From: Sulfuriflexus mobilis
GTDB lineage: Bacteria; Pseudomonadota; Gammaproteobacteria; AKS1
Reading direction: 5' to 3'
DNA: 64,000 nucleotides
Assembly: GCF_003967195.1 (NCBI RefSeq)
Contig: NZ_AP018725.1
Coordinates: forward strand, 62,001 to 126,000
The notes below the pieces were generated by a model that was given only the letters and a program-made list of their open reading frames with translations, made no database searches and was not told the origin of the DNA. The position numbers and the translations under genes are program-made. Shown here in pieces: positions 1 through 8,787 of the stretch (the stretch's first letter is position 1; each line of letters starts with the position of its first letter).

Positions 1-459
1 GACATTGCACAGGCTGATCTCGGTGCACAGCAGGATGCCGAGGGTATCAGGGTATCGCAACGACAGCTTGAGGCACTGATAGAAGCCGAAATAGCCGCGG
101 GTATTCCGGCTCACAGGATCATCCTGGCCGGGTTTTCGCAGGGCGGGGTGACCATCCTGCACACCGGTTTGCGCTACCCGGTACGCCTGGGCGGATTGAT
201 GGTGTTATCCGCTTATGTACCACTGGCAGAAACGCTGCAGACAGAGCGACATGCCGCCAATCAGGAGACGCCAGTATTTATGGCCCATGGCAGGAATGAT
301 GACATCATCCCCTTTGCCCTGGCTGAGCAATCACGCGAACAACTTATCAAGCTTGGCTATCAAGTAGAGTGGCATGGCTATACGATGCCGCATGGCGTCC
401 TGCCGGAAGAGATCGAAGATATCGCGAGTTGGCTGCGTAAGGTCCTGAAGCTGGACTGA
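1..459 (+). CDS. Carboxylesterase/phospholipase family hydrolase, 5'-truncated
   Basis: The reading frame is open from the first base and ends in TGA, giving the C-terminal 152 residues of an alpha/beta hydrolase; the N-terminus is outside the window. The nucleophile elbow GFSQGG (about residues 44-49 of the fragment) is the form typical of the phospholipase/carboxylesterase family (bacterial carboxylesterase II, acyl-protein thioesterase type). The acid and base of the triad are probably the Asp in HGRNDDIIP and the His in MPHGVLPEE. Family members hydrolyse short-chain carboxyl esters or lysophospholipids in the cytoplasm. The gene converges on the methyltransferase gene with no spacer. Family assignment is firm; the substrate is unknown. 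Confidence 0.88.
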   Translation, partial: DIAQADLGAQQDAEGIRVSQRQLEALIEAEIAAGIPAHRIILAGFSQGGVTILHTGLRYPVRLGGLMVLSAYVPLAETLQTERHAANQETPVFMAHGRNDDIIPFALAEQSREQLIKLGYQVEWHGYTMPHGVLPEEIEDIASWLRKVLKLD

Positions 460-1056
460 TCAGTCCCTTTGCCAGACCAGGATACGGTTGTTGGCCGGCA
501 TTTCATGGTCGTTGCGTAAAGAAAGCCCGATTTGCCGGGCGAGCGCATCAAGCGCTTCAAAATCACGGATGCCGCTTTGCGGGTCACGTTGTTTTAGCCA
601 GACATCAAAGCGGGCGTTACTCTCGCTGCTATAGTCTCCAGCGTAGTTAAACGGGCCATACAGGCAGAGTAAACCCTTTTCTTCCAGAATCTCGCCAATA
701 CCATTAAACATGGCCTCGACGGCAGGCCAGCCCATAATGTGTACGGCATTGGCGCTGAATACGCCGTCAAATTGCCTCTCGGGCCATGTATCGGCGAGGA
801 CATCGAGTTGCAGGGGTGGCGGGGTGTTAGCCAGGTTGGTCTCGTCCAGCCAGGTACGGATGCCGGCAAGGGTTTCTGCGCGGTCACTGCATTGCCAGAC
901 CAGGTGGGGGAGGTGTCGGGCAAAGAATACGGCGTGTTGCCCGGTACCACTGCCAACTTCAAGCACACGGCCTGTATGGGCAAATTCTTCACGCAGGATA
1001 TCGAGGATCACCTGCTTGTTCTGCTCGCAGGGCTCGGCAAAGGGTTTGTTGGGCAT
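460..1056 (-). CDS. DUF938 family SAM-dependent methyltransferase
   Basis: A 198-residue class I methyltransferase-like protein. The SAM-binding motif I is clear as VLEVGSGTGQH near residues 30-40, and the protein opens with MPNKPFAEPCEQNKQ, the conserved start of DUF938 proteins. The frame runs further upstream to 1101, but the internal ATG at 1056 matches the family start and is preferred. The C-terminal region (YGPFNYAGDYSSESN, then NNRILVWQR) is also family-like. The substrate is not known for this family. It ends against the esterase gene and is probably a single-gene unit. Confidence 0.88.
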   Translation of the reverse strand: MPNKPFAEPCEQNKQVILDILREEFAHTGRVLEVGSGTGQHAVFFARHLPHLVWQCSDRAETLAGIRTWLDETNLANTPPPLQLDVLADTWPERQFDGVFSANAVHIMGWPAVEAMFNGIGEILEEKGLLCLYGPFNYAGDYSSESNARFDVWLKQRDPQSGIRDFEALDALARQIGLSLRNDHEMPANNRILVWQRD

Positions 1057-1117
1057 GGCCTTAAGACAAAACAGCCGGTGCGAACACCGGCTGTGATGCA
1101 AGGATTGTCGTTATCGA

Positions 1118-1579
1118 TTAATTAATGACGCGCCAGGTACCGTTTTCGCGGCAGGCGGTACCGGTGGCCGTTTCACGGCGGCCGTCTATAACAACATCAG
1201 TCGTGTATTCACGGCAAGCATTACCGCTGGCCGAATTATAGGTTTTGGTGGGTGTAACGGTATAGGCATTGCCCGAATCCGGGTTACGCCAGCTACTGGC
1301 CTGGTTGGTCGGGTTGTTTTCGAGGGCGTTGTAGGCCTTCTGGCGGTCGACTTCATCCATGGTCTTGCCGATCTTGCCGCCGAAATAGGCGCCGGCCAGG
1401 GTTCCGGCAATGATCGCCGCGGTACGGCCCTTGCCCTTACCGACCTGGGAACCGAGTACGCCACCGAGCACGCCGCCCACGACTGTGCCGGTGCCTTCAC
1501 TGCTGGGGGTGGACTGGCAGCCAAGCAGCGACAAGGTCATGATGCTGGCAAACAGGGTGATTAGCGTTTTCTTTAACAT
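1118..1579 (-). CDS. Glycine-zipper 2TM lipoprotein (SlyB/Pcp-like)
   Basis: A 153-residue predicted outer-membrane lipoprotein. The N-terminus MLKKTLITLFASIMTLSLLG is a type II signal peptide with lipobox LLGC. It is followed by a short Ser/Thr linker and a glycine-zipper segment (GTVVGGVLGGVLGSQVGKGK, then IIAGTLAGAYFGGKIG) like the 17 kDa surface antigen and SlyB/Pcp families. The C-terminal part has two Cys residues and an RVIN tail. The ATG at 1579 has a strong AGAGGGA ribosome site eight bases upstream, so the longer frame to 1642 is not used. The role is probably envelope structure; the exact function is not known. Confidence 0.85.
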   Translation of the reverse strand: MLKKTLITLFASIMTLSLLGCQSTPSSEGTGTVVGGVLGGVLGSQVGKGKGRTAAIIAGTLAGAYFGGKIGKTMDEVDRQKAYNALENNPTNQASSWRNPDSGNAYTVTPTKTYNSASGNACREYTTDVVIDGRRETATGTACRENGTWRVIN

Positions 1580-1741
1580 GGTAATTCCCTCTGGGTGGTT
1601 CATTAAATAGTCAGTTATCGAGCTAACAAATTGGACCAGCAAGGCGGTCGCGGGTTCAAAAAGAAGATGGGTAAATTCTGTTACAATTTTTTTAATAGAA
1701 CAAGAGAAATAGTTGGCATAAATGGAGCTTATTGAAACTCT

Positions 1742-2689
1742 TTATAGGCAATCGTGGATACTCCCTACATCCTCGATGCGGAGCTGCAGGATACGGCGAA
1801 AGGCCTCGGGGTCTTTGATGTGCGTCAATTCGCCCTCTTTCGGAAAGTGCTTGTCCAAAAGGCGTGAAAGCCAGAAGCGTAGCGCCGCGGCACGTAACAT
1901 GACCGGCCAAGCGGATTTTTCTGCGTCATTGAGTGGCCGCTGCGAGGTATAGCTACCGAGCATGGCGGCCAGGCGTTTAGCATCCAGTGAACCGTCGCCG
2001 TTTGAGCACCAGTCATTTACCGTCACGGCCAGGTCGTAAATCAGCACATCGTTACAGGCATAATAAAAATCAATAATCCCGGTCAGTTCATCACCGACGA
2101 ACAGGGCATTGTCACGGAACAGGTCGGCATGGATCACGCCTGTCGGCAGCTCATCGTGGCGATGGCTGTCCTGAAAGGCCAGCTCGCTATCCAGGAGGTC
2201 GCGTTCACTACTGCTCAGGTGCCCATGCAGGGCCTTGGCCGTCTCATGCCACCAATGCGGACCGCGGACATTTTCACGTCGCCCCGTAAACTGATGGCCG
2301 ACGGCATGCAGGCGGCCGAGGGCGGCACCGAGGGCTCGACACTGCGCGACATTCGGTTGTTCGACCCCGGCACCGTTAAGGCGGTCGACGAGGGCGGCAG
2401 GCTTGTCCTTGAGCTGTCGCAGGTAATGCCCGTTTCGATCGGCTACGGGATGCGCACTGGGCACCTCGTGCTCGGCAAGGAATGCCATTAAATCAAGGAA
2501 GTAGGGGAGCTCATCGGCACTGAGTTGTTCAAAAATGGTCAGTACATAACGACCATTGCTGGTGGTAACAAAATAGTTGGTATTTTCAATGCCGGCAGTG
2601 ATGCCATGAAAGTCGGTAAGTGTTCCTACATTATAATTTTGCAGGAAGGCCTCAAGCTCGTCTTGCTCGATGAGTGTGTAAACAGACAT
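1742..2689 (-). CDS. thrB: Homoserine kinase, ThrB (aminoglycoside-phosphotransferase fold)
   Basis: A 315-residue kinase of the choline/aminoglycoside kinase fold, the non-GHMP type of homoserine kinase found in many proteobacteria. It phosphorylates homoserine to O-phosphohomoserine in threonine synthesis. The start MSVYTLIEQDELEAFLQNYN and the ITAGIENTNYFV segment match this ThrB type. The catalytic Brenner motif is H187-A-D189 to N194, and the metal-binding Asp is D207 in GIIDFYY. It is followed on the same strand by the lipoprotein gene, and upstream lie DUF2782 and the LOG gene. The thrB-DUF2782-polA arrangement recurs in beta- and gammaproteobacteria. Confidence 0.93.
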   Translation of the reverse strand: MSVYTLIEQDELEAFLQNYNVGTLTDFHGITAGIENTNYFVTTSNGRYVLTIFEQLSADELPYFLDLMAFLAEHEVPSAHPVADRNGHYLRQLKDKPAALVDRLNGAGVEQPNVAQCRALGAALGRLHAVGHQFTGRRENVRGPHWWHETAKALHGHLSSSERDLLDSELAFQDSHRHDELPTGVIHADLFRDNALFVGDELTGIIDFYYACNDVLIYDLAVTVNDWCSNGDGSLDAKRLAAMLGSYTSQRPLNDAEKSAWPVMLRAAALRFWLSRLLDKHFPKEGELTHIKDPEAFRRILQLRIEDVGSIHDCL

Positions 2690-2755
2690 AGTTGTAATGA
2701 ATAACTGATAGTGCCAAACGGCTTGCCTTTACAGCCCGGCCGTCTCGACACATGA

Positions 2756-3103
2756 TTATTTCCAGCTAAAGATTATCCACTGCGGGACTTGCATGCCGCG
2801 CTCGATATCATTGTTGCGGGTTTCCAGGTCACCATCACCATCGGTATCGATCAGGTAGTAGGCGGGACCGCTCTTGGGTGTGATCTTCACGGCATAGACA
2901 CGGCCATTGACGCTGTATTGCTCAATGCGCTCTTTGCCATTTTCGATAATGGTCACATCCGGCTCAATCGCCTCGCCACTTTGCACGCGCGGTGGTGGTG
3001 GTGGCACGATGGCATCTTCAGGGACCTTATTGTCCGCATGGGCGGACAGGCTGAGGCCGCTGGCAAGCAGCAGGCTGGCGAATGTCTTGATTCCGTATGG
3101 CAT
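2756..3103 (-). CDS. DUF2782 family periplasmic protein
   Basis: A 115-residue protein with an N-terminal signal peptide (MPYGIKTFASLLLASGLSLS, cleavage probably after AHA), a Pro-rich linker (PPPPPRVQSGE), and a compact domain with YLIDTDGDGDLETR ending in PQWIIFSWK. These are the hallmarks of DUF2782, a family without assigned function. The DGDGD stretch could bind a divalent cation, but this is only inferred. The ATG at 3103 has an AGGA box at good spacing (an alternative start is 3109). It sits between thrB and LOG, its usual neighbourhood. Confidence 0.85.
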   Translation of the reverse strand: MPYGIKTFASLLLASGLSLSAHADNKVPEDAIVPPPPPRVQSGEAIEPDVTIIENGKERIEQYSVNGRVYAVKITPKSGPAYYLIDTDGDGDLETRNNDIERGMQVPQWIIFSWK

Positions 3104-3140
3104 GATCATTTCCTGTTTCTTGGATAGGCCCATTATAACG

Positions 3141-3866
3141 CTACAATTCGAGCAGAATCTCCTGTTCTTCGGCAGAAGGCTCAAATCCGCGTGATCCATA
3201 ATGCTCAAAGATAGCATCCACGACCTCTTGCGGCTTGTCGAGTACCCTGAACAGTTTGAGGTCCTCCTGGCTAATTGTCCCTTCCTCGACCATGGTATTG
3301 GCAAACCAGTCGATCAAGCCGCTCCAGAAGGTGCTATCGACGAGGATCACCGGGATGCGGCGGGTCTTGCCAGTCTGCACCAGGGTCAGGATCTCGGCCA
3401 GCTCGTCGAGGGTGCCGAAGCCCCCGGGCAGGACGACGTAGGCCGAGGCATATTTAACAAACATGACCTTGCGCGAAAAAAAGTGTCTAAAATGCAGCGG
3501 AATGTCCTGATAAGCGTTGTCAGTCTGTTCATGCGGCAGGAGGATATTCAGGCCGATACTTGGCGATTTACCGGCATAGGCACCCTTGTTGGCGGCCTCC
3601 ATGATACCGGGGCCGCCGCCGCTGACCACGGAAAAGCCGGCATCCGACAGCAGGCGCGCGATCGCTTCGGCCTGCCGGTAGGAGGGGTGCCCGGGGGCCG
3701 TGCGGGCTGAGCCGAAAATGCTCACCGAGGGCTTGATACGCGCCAGTCGCTCAAAGCCTTCGACAAACTCGGCCATGATCTGGAAGATCTTCCAGGATTC
3801 GCGAGTCAGCTGCGCATCATTGATCGGCGACATGCCCGGGTGAGCGGATTTCGGTTTTTTTTCCAT
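3141..3866 (-). CDS. LOG family protein (TIGR00730-type nucleotide phosphoribohydrolase)
   Basis: A 241-residue Rossmann-like protein of the 'lysine decarboxylase-like' LOG family. Conserved motifs are VSGGGPGIMEAANKGA (about 81-96), SRKVMFVKYA (131-140) with the catalytic Arg, and PGGFGTLDELAE (147-158). Characterised members cleave cytokinin riboside monophosphate or other nucleoside 5'-monophosphates to base and ribose 5-phosphate; the bacterial housekeeping substrate is uncertain. The gene is divergent from polA across a short intergenic region. Confidence 0.92.
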   Translation of the reverse strand: MEKKPKSAHPGMSPINDAQLTRESWKIFQIMAEFVEGFERLARIKPSVSIFGSARTAPGHPSYRQAEAIARLLSDAGFSVVSGGGPGIMEAANKGAYAGKSPSIGLNILLPHEQTDNAYQDIPLHFRHFFSRKVMFVKYASAYVVLPGGFGTLDELAEILTLVQTGKTRRIPVILVDSTFWSGLIDWFANTMVEEGTISQEDLKLFRVLDKPQEVVDAIFEHYGSRGFEPSAEEQEILLEL

Positions 3867-3990
3867 ATACTGACGTCCTTATTTCTCTGCCTGCCGGCGT
3901 GTAATCATGCAGGCTTTCCGACATAATCAATCACTCGCGGCCAGGCGCCGTTCTCTATTTTTAATTAAAGCATTTCCACACCGAATACGC

Positions 3991-6705
3991 ATGACTAAAA
4001 CCACGAAAAAACCACTCATCCTCGTCGACGGCTCTTCGTATTTGTACCGCGCTTTCCACGCCATGCCTTCGCTGACCAATTCGCAAGGCCAGCCTACCGG
4101 GGCGATTTACGGGGTTATTAACATGTTACGCCGCCTGTTGCGCGAACATGAGCCGCAACACATCGCCGTGGTCTTTGATGCCAAGGGCAAGACCTTTCGC
4201 GATGCGATGTATAAGGAGTACAAGGCCCACCGACCGCCGATGCCGGATGAGCTGCGTGGTCAGATCCAGCCTATTCACGACATCATCAAGGCCATGGGGT
4301 TGCCGATCCTGGTCGTAGATGGCGTCGAGGCTGATGATGTGATCGGCACCCTGGCCGTTGAGGCGAGCAGACAGGGTATGCCGACACTGATATCCACTGG
4401 CGACAAGGATATGGCACAGTTGGTGGATGATTCGGTGACCCTGGTTAACACCATGACCGAACTCGTCTCCGACCCGGCGATGGTCGAGGAAAAGTTTGGC
4501 GTGCGCCCGGATCAGATCATCGATTACCTCACCCTCATCGGCGACAAGGTCGATAACGTGCCGGGTGTGCCCAAGGTCGGGCCGAAGACGGCGGTGAAGT
4601 GGCTGGCCGAATACGGCGATCTGGAAACCATCATGGCCAATGCCGATCAGATCAAGGGCAAGGTGGGTGAATACCTGCGCGACAGCCTCGAGCAGTTACC
4701 GCTGTCAAAGCAGCTCGTGACCATCAAGTGCGATGTCGAACTGGGTGATGGGCCGAACAGTTTGCAGCGCCAGCCGGTGGATAGCGAGGCCCTGCGTGAG
4801 CTGTACAGCCAGTTTGAATTCAAGACCTGGCTGGCCGAGTCGCTTGAGAGTGGCGATAAAAAGCATGGCAATCCCGCAGCGAATGCCACCAAGGCTGAGT
4901 ATGTAACGGTTTTAAAGAAAAAAGAGTTTAATGCCTGGTTGAAGCAGTTGCAGGCGGCAGGCCTGTTCGCCTTTGATACCGAGACCACCAGCCTGGATTA
5001 TATGCAGGCCGAGATCGTCGGGGTATCGTTTGCCATTGAAAGTGGCAAGGCGGCTTATGTGCCGGTTGCACACGATTATGAAGGCGCGCCTGTGCAGCTT
5101 GAGCGTGACTGGGTGCTCGAACAACTACGGCCATTACTGGAAAATCCAAAGCAGGCCAAGCTCGGTCAGAACCTCAAGTACGACATGAATGTGTTGGCAA
5201 ATTACGGTATTCGCCTGCAAGGTATCGCACACGACACCATGCTCGAGTCTTATGTGCTCGACAGTACCGCCACCCGTCATGATATGGATTCACTGGCGCT
5301 GAAATACCTGTCATACAAGGCCATTTCTTATGAAGACGTTGCCGGCAAGGGCAAGTCGCAGGTGACCTTTAATAAAGTCGACCTTGAAACCGCCGCACCG
5401 TATGCTGCTGAAGATGCCGACATCACCCTGCGCCTGCATGAAAGCCTGTGGCCAAGACTGAAAGGCGATGCCCCCTTGCAGTCCGTGTATCGTGATATGG
5501 AAATCCCCTTGGTGACGGTATTGGCAGACATAGAGCGTAACGGTGTGCTGGTTGATGCCAAGATGCTGGGTAAGCAAAGCGAGCTGCTGGCAACGCGCCT
5601 AATGGAGATCGAAGCCGCCGCCTATAATGAGGCCGGTGAAGAATTTAACCTGAGTTCACCTAAACAGATTCAAACCATTCTGTTTGAGAAACAGGGTTTG
5701 CCGGTGTTAAAGAAAACACCCAAGGGACAACCGTCAACCGCCGAGAATGTCTTGCAGGAACTTGCCGAGGATTACGATTTTGCGCTGCCGAAACTGATTC
5801 TTGAGCATCGAGGGTTGAGTAAACTCAAATCGACCTATACCGATAAACTGCCCTTGATGATCAATGCAAAAACGGGTCGCGTCCACACCTCTTATCATCA
5901 GGCCGTGGCGGCGACCGGGCGACTTTCGTCGAGTGACCCGAACTTGCAAAACATTCCGGTACGCAGCGAAGAGGGGCGGCGAATCCGCCAGGCCTTTATT
6001 GCACCGAAGGGCCACAAGATTGTTGCCGCTGACTATTCGCAGATTGAGTTACGTATCATGGCGCACCTGTCGGGCGATCAGGGCCTGTTAACCGCCTTTG
6101 CCGAGGGCGAGGATGTACATCGTGCCACCGCCGCCGAGGTGTTCGGGGTCGGTCGTGACGCCGTCACGTCCGGCCAACGACGCAGTGCCAAGGCGATCAA
6201 TTTCGGTTTGATCTATGGCATGTCGGCCTTTGGCCTGGCCAGACAACTCGATGTCAGTCGTGGTGAGGCGCAAAACTATATCGATCTGTATTTTGCCCGC
6301 TACCCCGGTGTTAAAAACTTTATGGAAGAAACCCGCGAGCGTGCACGTGAGCAAGGTTACGTTGAGACGGTGTTTGGCCGTCGCCTCTATGTACCGGACA
6401 TCAAGGCCTCGAACATGCAGCGCCGCCAGTATGCCGAGCGTACCGCGATCAATGCCCCCATGCAGGGGACCGCGGCGGATATTATCAAACATGCCATGAT
6501 CGCCTGCGCCAACTGGATTGGGCGTGATAACAGACAAGTACGTATGATCATGCAGGTTCACGATGAACTCGTGTTTGAAATCGCCGAGGCCGCTGCAGAT
6601 GAGGCGGTCGGCCAGATCACGGCTTGCATGAGCCAGGCCGCCGAACTGGCCGTGCCACTCGAGGTCTCGGTAGGCATGGGTAAGAACTGGGACGAGGCCC
6701 ATTAA
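3991..6705 (+). CDS. polA: DNA polymerase I
   Basis: A 904-residue full-length Pol I for Okazaki fragment processing and repair synthesis. Residues 1 to about 290 form the 5' nuclease domain (LVDGSSYLYRAFHAM, VEADDVIGTLA). The 3'-5' proofreading domain is intact: Exo I DTET at 329-332, Exo II NLKYDMN, and Exo III YAAEDAD. The polymerase domain carries motif A DYSQIELR (from D681), motif B RRSAKAINFGLIYG and motif C VHDE (about 856). The ATG at 3991 fits the family N-terminus, so the 28-codon upstream extension is not used. It is followed by a structured intergenic region and convergent engB, a conserved gammaproteobacterial order. Confidence 0.97.
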   Translation: MTKTTKKPLILVDGSSYLYRAFHAMPSLTNSQGQPTGAIYGVINMLRRLLREHEPQHIAVVFDAKGKTFRDAMYKEYKAHRPPMPDELRGQIQPIHDIIKAMGLPILVVDGVEADDVIGTLAVEASRQGMPTLISTGDKDMAQLVDDSVTLVNTMTELVSDPAMVEEKFGVRPDQIIDYLTLIGDKVDNVPGVPKVGPKTAVKWLAEYGDLETIMANADQIKGKVGEYLRDSLEQLPLSKQLVTIKCDVELGDGPNSLQRQPVDSEALRELYSQFEFKTWLAESLESGDKKHGNPAANATKAEYVTVLKKKEFNAWLKQLQAAGLFAFDTETTSLDYMQAEIVGVSFAIESGKAAYVPVAHDYEGAPVQLERDWVLEQLRPLLENPKQAKLGQNLKYDMNVLANYGIRLQGIAHDTMLESYVLDSTATRHDMDSLALKYLSYKAISYEDVAGKGKSQVTFNKVDLETAAPYAAEDADITLRLHESLWPRLKGDAPLQSVYRDMEIPLVTVLADIERNGVLVDAKMLGKQSELLATRLMEIEAAAYNEAGEEFNLSSPKQIQTILFEKQGLPVLKKTPKGQPSTAENVLQELAEDYDFALPKLILEHRGLSKLKSTYTDKLPLMINAKTGRVHTSYHQAVAATGRLSSSDPNLQNIPVRSEEGRRIRQAFIAPKGHKIVAADYSQIELRIMAHLSGDQGLLTAFAEGEDVHRATAAEVFGVGRDAVTSGQRRSAKAINFGLIYGMSAFGLARQLDVSRGEAQNYIDLYFARYPGVKNFMEETRERAREQGYVETVFGRRLYVPDIKASNMQRRQYAERTAINAPMQGTAADIIKHAMIACANWIGRDNRQVRMIMQVHDELVFEIAEAAADEAVGQITACMSQAAELAVPLEVSVGMGKNWDEAH

Positions 6706-6724
6706 AAATTTGCAGGTAGACGTG

Positions 6725-6752
6725 GGAACTTTTCTCCCCCTGGGGCATCTTA
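6725..6752 (+). promoter_or_regulatory. sigmaE/AlgU-type promoter
   Basis: GGAACTT at 6725-6731 is followed by exactly 16 bases and then TCTTA at 6748-6752. This matches the extracytoplasmic stress sigma factor consensus GAACTT-N16-TCnnA. It lies just after the polA stop codon and points into a structured noncoding stretch ending in a terminator, so transcription would begin near 6758-6760. Promoter use is inferred. Confidence 0.65.
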
Positions 6753-6758
6753 TTTGTA

Positions 6759-6870
6759 TACGCCATTTGGCGTCTTTCCGGCCCACTCCCTGGTCGGAAG
6801 GAAGGTTCGGCCCCCCTCATTGCCGAACTTTTATTTTGGCCCCGTTCACCCCCCTGAACGGGGCTTTTTT
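6759..6870 (+). ncRNA. Candidate small RNA in the polA-engB interval (Spot 42/ErsA position)
   Basis: About 112 nt predicted between the sigmaE-type promoter and a strong intrinsic terminator. Four hairpins can be drawn: ACGCC/GGCGT (6760-6773), TTCCGGCC/GGTCGGAA (6776-6799, one G-U pair), GTTCGGC/GCCGAAC (6805-6828) with a C-rich loop CCCCCTCATT, and the terminator (6839-6864). No credible ORF is present. Spot 42 (spf) in enterobacteria and the AlgU-dependent ErsA of Pseudomonas occupy this same interval. The C-rich loop could pair with Shine-Dalgarno sequences. I could not align it with either RNA, so homology is unproven. Confidence 0.65.
6839..6870 (+). terminator. Rho-independent terminator
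   Basis: A 10-bp perfect stem GCCCCGTTCA/TGAACGGGGC with a six-C loop is followed by six T residues. It ends the plus-strand transcript between polA and engB. Confidence 0.9.
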
Positions 6871-6881
6871 ATGCCGCTAAT

Positions 6882-7484
6882 TTATTTCGTTGGCGCACCC
6901 AACCAGTTTGCAATATGCTCGCGGGCCTCTTCAACCCCTTGTTTATTAAGGGAAGAAAACAACTGCACGGTACTATTAGGATAGTCCTTATTCAGTTGAT
7001 GACGAAGTTTTTGCAGTATCCCGCCGCCGGCACCGCGTGAGAGTTTGTCGGCCTTGGTGAGGAGGATATGCACGGGTAGCTTGGAGGATTGGCACCAATC
7101 GAGCAATTGGCGGTCATACTCTTTAAGTGGATGACGGATATCCATAAGCAGGATCAGGCCCCGTAAGGCCTGGCGCTTTTCGAGATAGAGGGTAAGTTCA
7201 CGCTGCCACTCCTGCTTGACCCGTTCAGGGACCTTGGCGAAACCATAGCCGGGCAGATCAACCAGCCGGCGTTCGTCATCAAGGGCAAAAAAATTGATTA
7301 ACTGGGTGCGTCCAGGTGTCTTACTGGTACGTGCGAGGCTGCGAACACCGCTAATGGTATTCAGTGCACTGGACTTGCCGGCGTTGGAACGTCCGGCAAA
7401 GGCCACTTCGGCACCACTGTCGGCGGGGCACTGATTGAAGCGTTGAGCGCTAACCAGGAAGTTGGCGCGTGAAAAATCGATCAT
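6882..7484 (-). CDS. engB: Ribosome biogenesis GTPase EngB (YihA/YsxC)
   Basis: A 200-residue small GTPase needed for assembly of the 50S subunit. The G-motifs are visible: G1 GRSNAGKS (31-38), G3 DLPGYG (76-81), G4 TKAD (143-146), plus a G2-type Thr in TSKTPGRTQ. The frame extends upstream to 7628, but the ATG at 7484 gives [14 protein letters not shown], the usual family start. It converges on the polA transcript, and its promoter region is shared with the divergent cytochrome c5 gene. Confidence 0.95.
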   Translation of the reverse strand: MIDFSRANFLVSAQRFNQCPADSGAEVAFAGRSNAGKSSALNTISGVRSLARTSKTPGRTQLINFFALDDERRLVDLPGYGFAKVPERVKQEWQRELTLYLEKRQALRGLILLMDIRHPLKEYDRQLLDWCQSSKLPVHILLTKADKLSRGAGGGILQKLRHQLNKDYPNSTVQLFSSLNKQGVEEAREHIANWLGAPTK

Positions 7485-7741
7485 AGTCCGAACCGGGGCA
7501 TAATTGAATGAAGGGCGTAATTTACTGTAAATATTGGTAAAAATACAGAAAAACCGAATTGTACGGAGGGTTTTCAGGTTGACCGCGACAAGCCCCCTCT
7601 GGTATATATTCAGGCCATTTTTGCGCACCGTGAGCGGCGCGGGTCAGCGAAGCCGTTTCTGCACACAAAGGGGCAGGGCGGCGCGGCCCAGATGACAGAA
7701 TTTTTAGCTAACTAGAGCCCCTTGTGGGCAGGAGTAAAACG

Positions 7742-8059
7742 ATGAAAAAGACAGTATTGTTTGCAGCCCTGGCTGTTGTGAGTGTTTCTGCACAGGCTAC
7801 AGATATACAGGCCGGCAAGAAGACGTATGACACAGCCTGTTTTGCCTGTCATGCTACGGGCGCCGCGAATGCCCCGAAGGTGGGTGACAAGGCTGCATGG
7901 AAAGACCGCATCGCCCTGGGCGAAAAGATGATGAATGAGCATGCCATCAAGGGCTACCAGGGCAAGAAGGGTTTCATGCCTGCCAAGGGTGGTCGTTCTG
8001 ACCTGACCGATGAGGCCGTCAAGGATGCCGTTGCTTACATGATTTCACAAAGTAAATAA
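7742..8059 (+). CDS. Periplasmic monoheme cytochrome c5
   Basis: A 105-residue c-type cytochrome with a Sec signal peptide (MKKTVLFAALAVVSVSAQA). The heme motif is C33-FA-C36-H37, and the probable axial Met lies in KKGFMPAKGG. The length and these motifs fit cytochrome c5, a soluble electron carrier. The ATG at 7742 follows a purine-rich AGGAG box. It precedes cytochrome c4 and the ResB/CcsB maturation genes. A second, membrane-anchored paralogue is encoded at 36821-37306 and shares the GDKAAW and FQGKKGFMPAKGG/YQGKKGFMPAKGG segments. It could donate electrons to NirS or NorC, but that is inference. Confidence 0.92.
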   Translation: MKKTVLFAALAVVSVSAQATDIQAGKKTYDTACFACHATGAANAPKVGDKAAWKDRIALGEKMMNEHAIKGYQGKKGFMPAKGGRSDLTDEAVKDAVAYMISQSK

Positions 8060-8106
8060 GCGTTAATACCGGTGCTGCCGGTGAATATATTTAAGGTGTA
8101 CATCAC

Positions 8107-8709
8107 ATGATGAAGCGAATCGCAACAGTTGCCATGTTATTGGGTATGGTCAGCACAGCTTGGGCAGCCGGTGACCCTGTCATCGGTAAACAAAAGGCCG
8201 CCCTTTGTATTGGTTGTCACGGCGTTGACGGCAACAGCTCAAACCCGGATTGGCCAAACCTGGCCGGTCAGCATGCCGAGTATCTGGCCAAGCAGATCAA
8301 TGATTATAAATCCCAGGCACGTAAAGACCCTACCATGAATGCCATGGTGGCCAGTCTCAGTGCTGACGATACTGCAAACATTGCGGCGTTCTTTGCCAGT
8401 AACAAGGTAAATATCACGGGTGCGAACAAGGGCTCGATTGAGCTGGGCAAAAAAATCTACCGTGGCGGTATCGCCAAGCGTGGTATTGCCGCCTGTGCCA
8501 GTTGTCATGGCCCAAGCGGTGCCGGTAATCCGGCCGCCAAGTTCCCGGCCGTATCCGGTCAGCACGCCAAGTACACTGCCAAGGCCCTTAACGATTTTGC
8601 TTCGGGTGCCCGCAGTAATGACCCACAGAGCATGATGCGTGATGTCGCTGGCAAGTTGAAGGCAAACGAAATCAAGGCTGTGGCGGAATACATCGCTGGC
8701 CTGCATTAA
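8107..8709 (+). CDS. Diheme cytochrome c4
   Basis: A 200-residue two-domain cytochrome with a signal peptide ending in AWA (about residue 20). Heme 1 is C34-IG-C37-H38 and heme 2 is C130-AS-C133-H134. Each domain has a later Met that could be the axial ligand (DPTMNAM; SMMRD). Domain-repeat architecture and length match cytochrome c4, a membrane-associated electron carrier for terminal oxidases. It lies 47 bases after cytochrome c5 and ends before a strong terminator. The start could also be the adjacent ATG at 8110. Confidence 0.94.
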   Translation: MMKRIATVAMLLGMVSTAWAAGDPVIGKQKAALCIGCHGVDGNSSNPDWPNLAGQHAEYLAKQINDYKSQARKDPTMNAMVASLSADDTANIAAFFASNKVNITGANKGSIELGKKIYRGGIAKRGIAACASCHGPSGAGNPAAKFPAVSGQHAKYTAKALNDFASGARSNDPQSMMRDVAGKLKANEIKAVAEYIAGLH

Positions 8710-8729
8710 TCAATGGCATGATAGTTGTG

Positions 8730-8759
8730 AAAAAGGGTGGTCTCGTGCCACCCTTTTTT
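8730..8759 (+). terminator. Rho-independent terminator after cytochrome c4
   Basis: The stem AAAAAGGGTGG/CCACCCTTTTT with loop TCTCGTG is followed by a T run. It separates the abundant cytochrome transcript from resB. Confidence 0.85.
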
Positions 8760-8787
8760 GTTGAAGGCATAAAAAACCATAAATACC

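Noticed and set aside
6754-6984. Small protein frame over the polA-engB interval
   Set aside because: It crosses the terminator hairpin and overlaps the end of engB in antisense; noncoding RNA is a better explanation.
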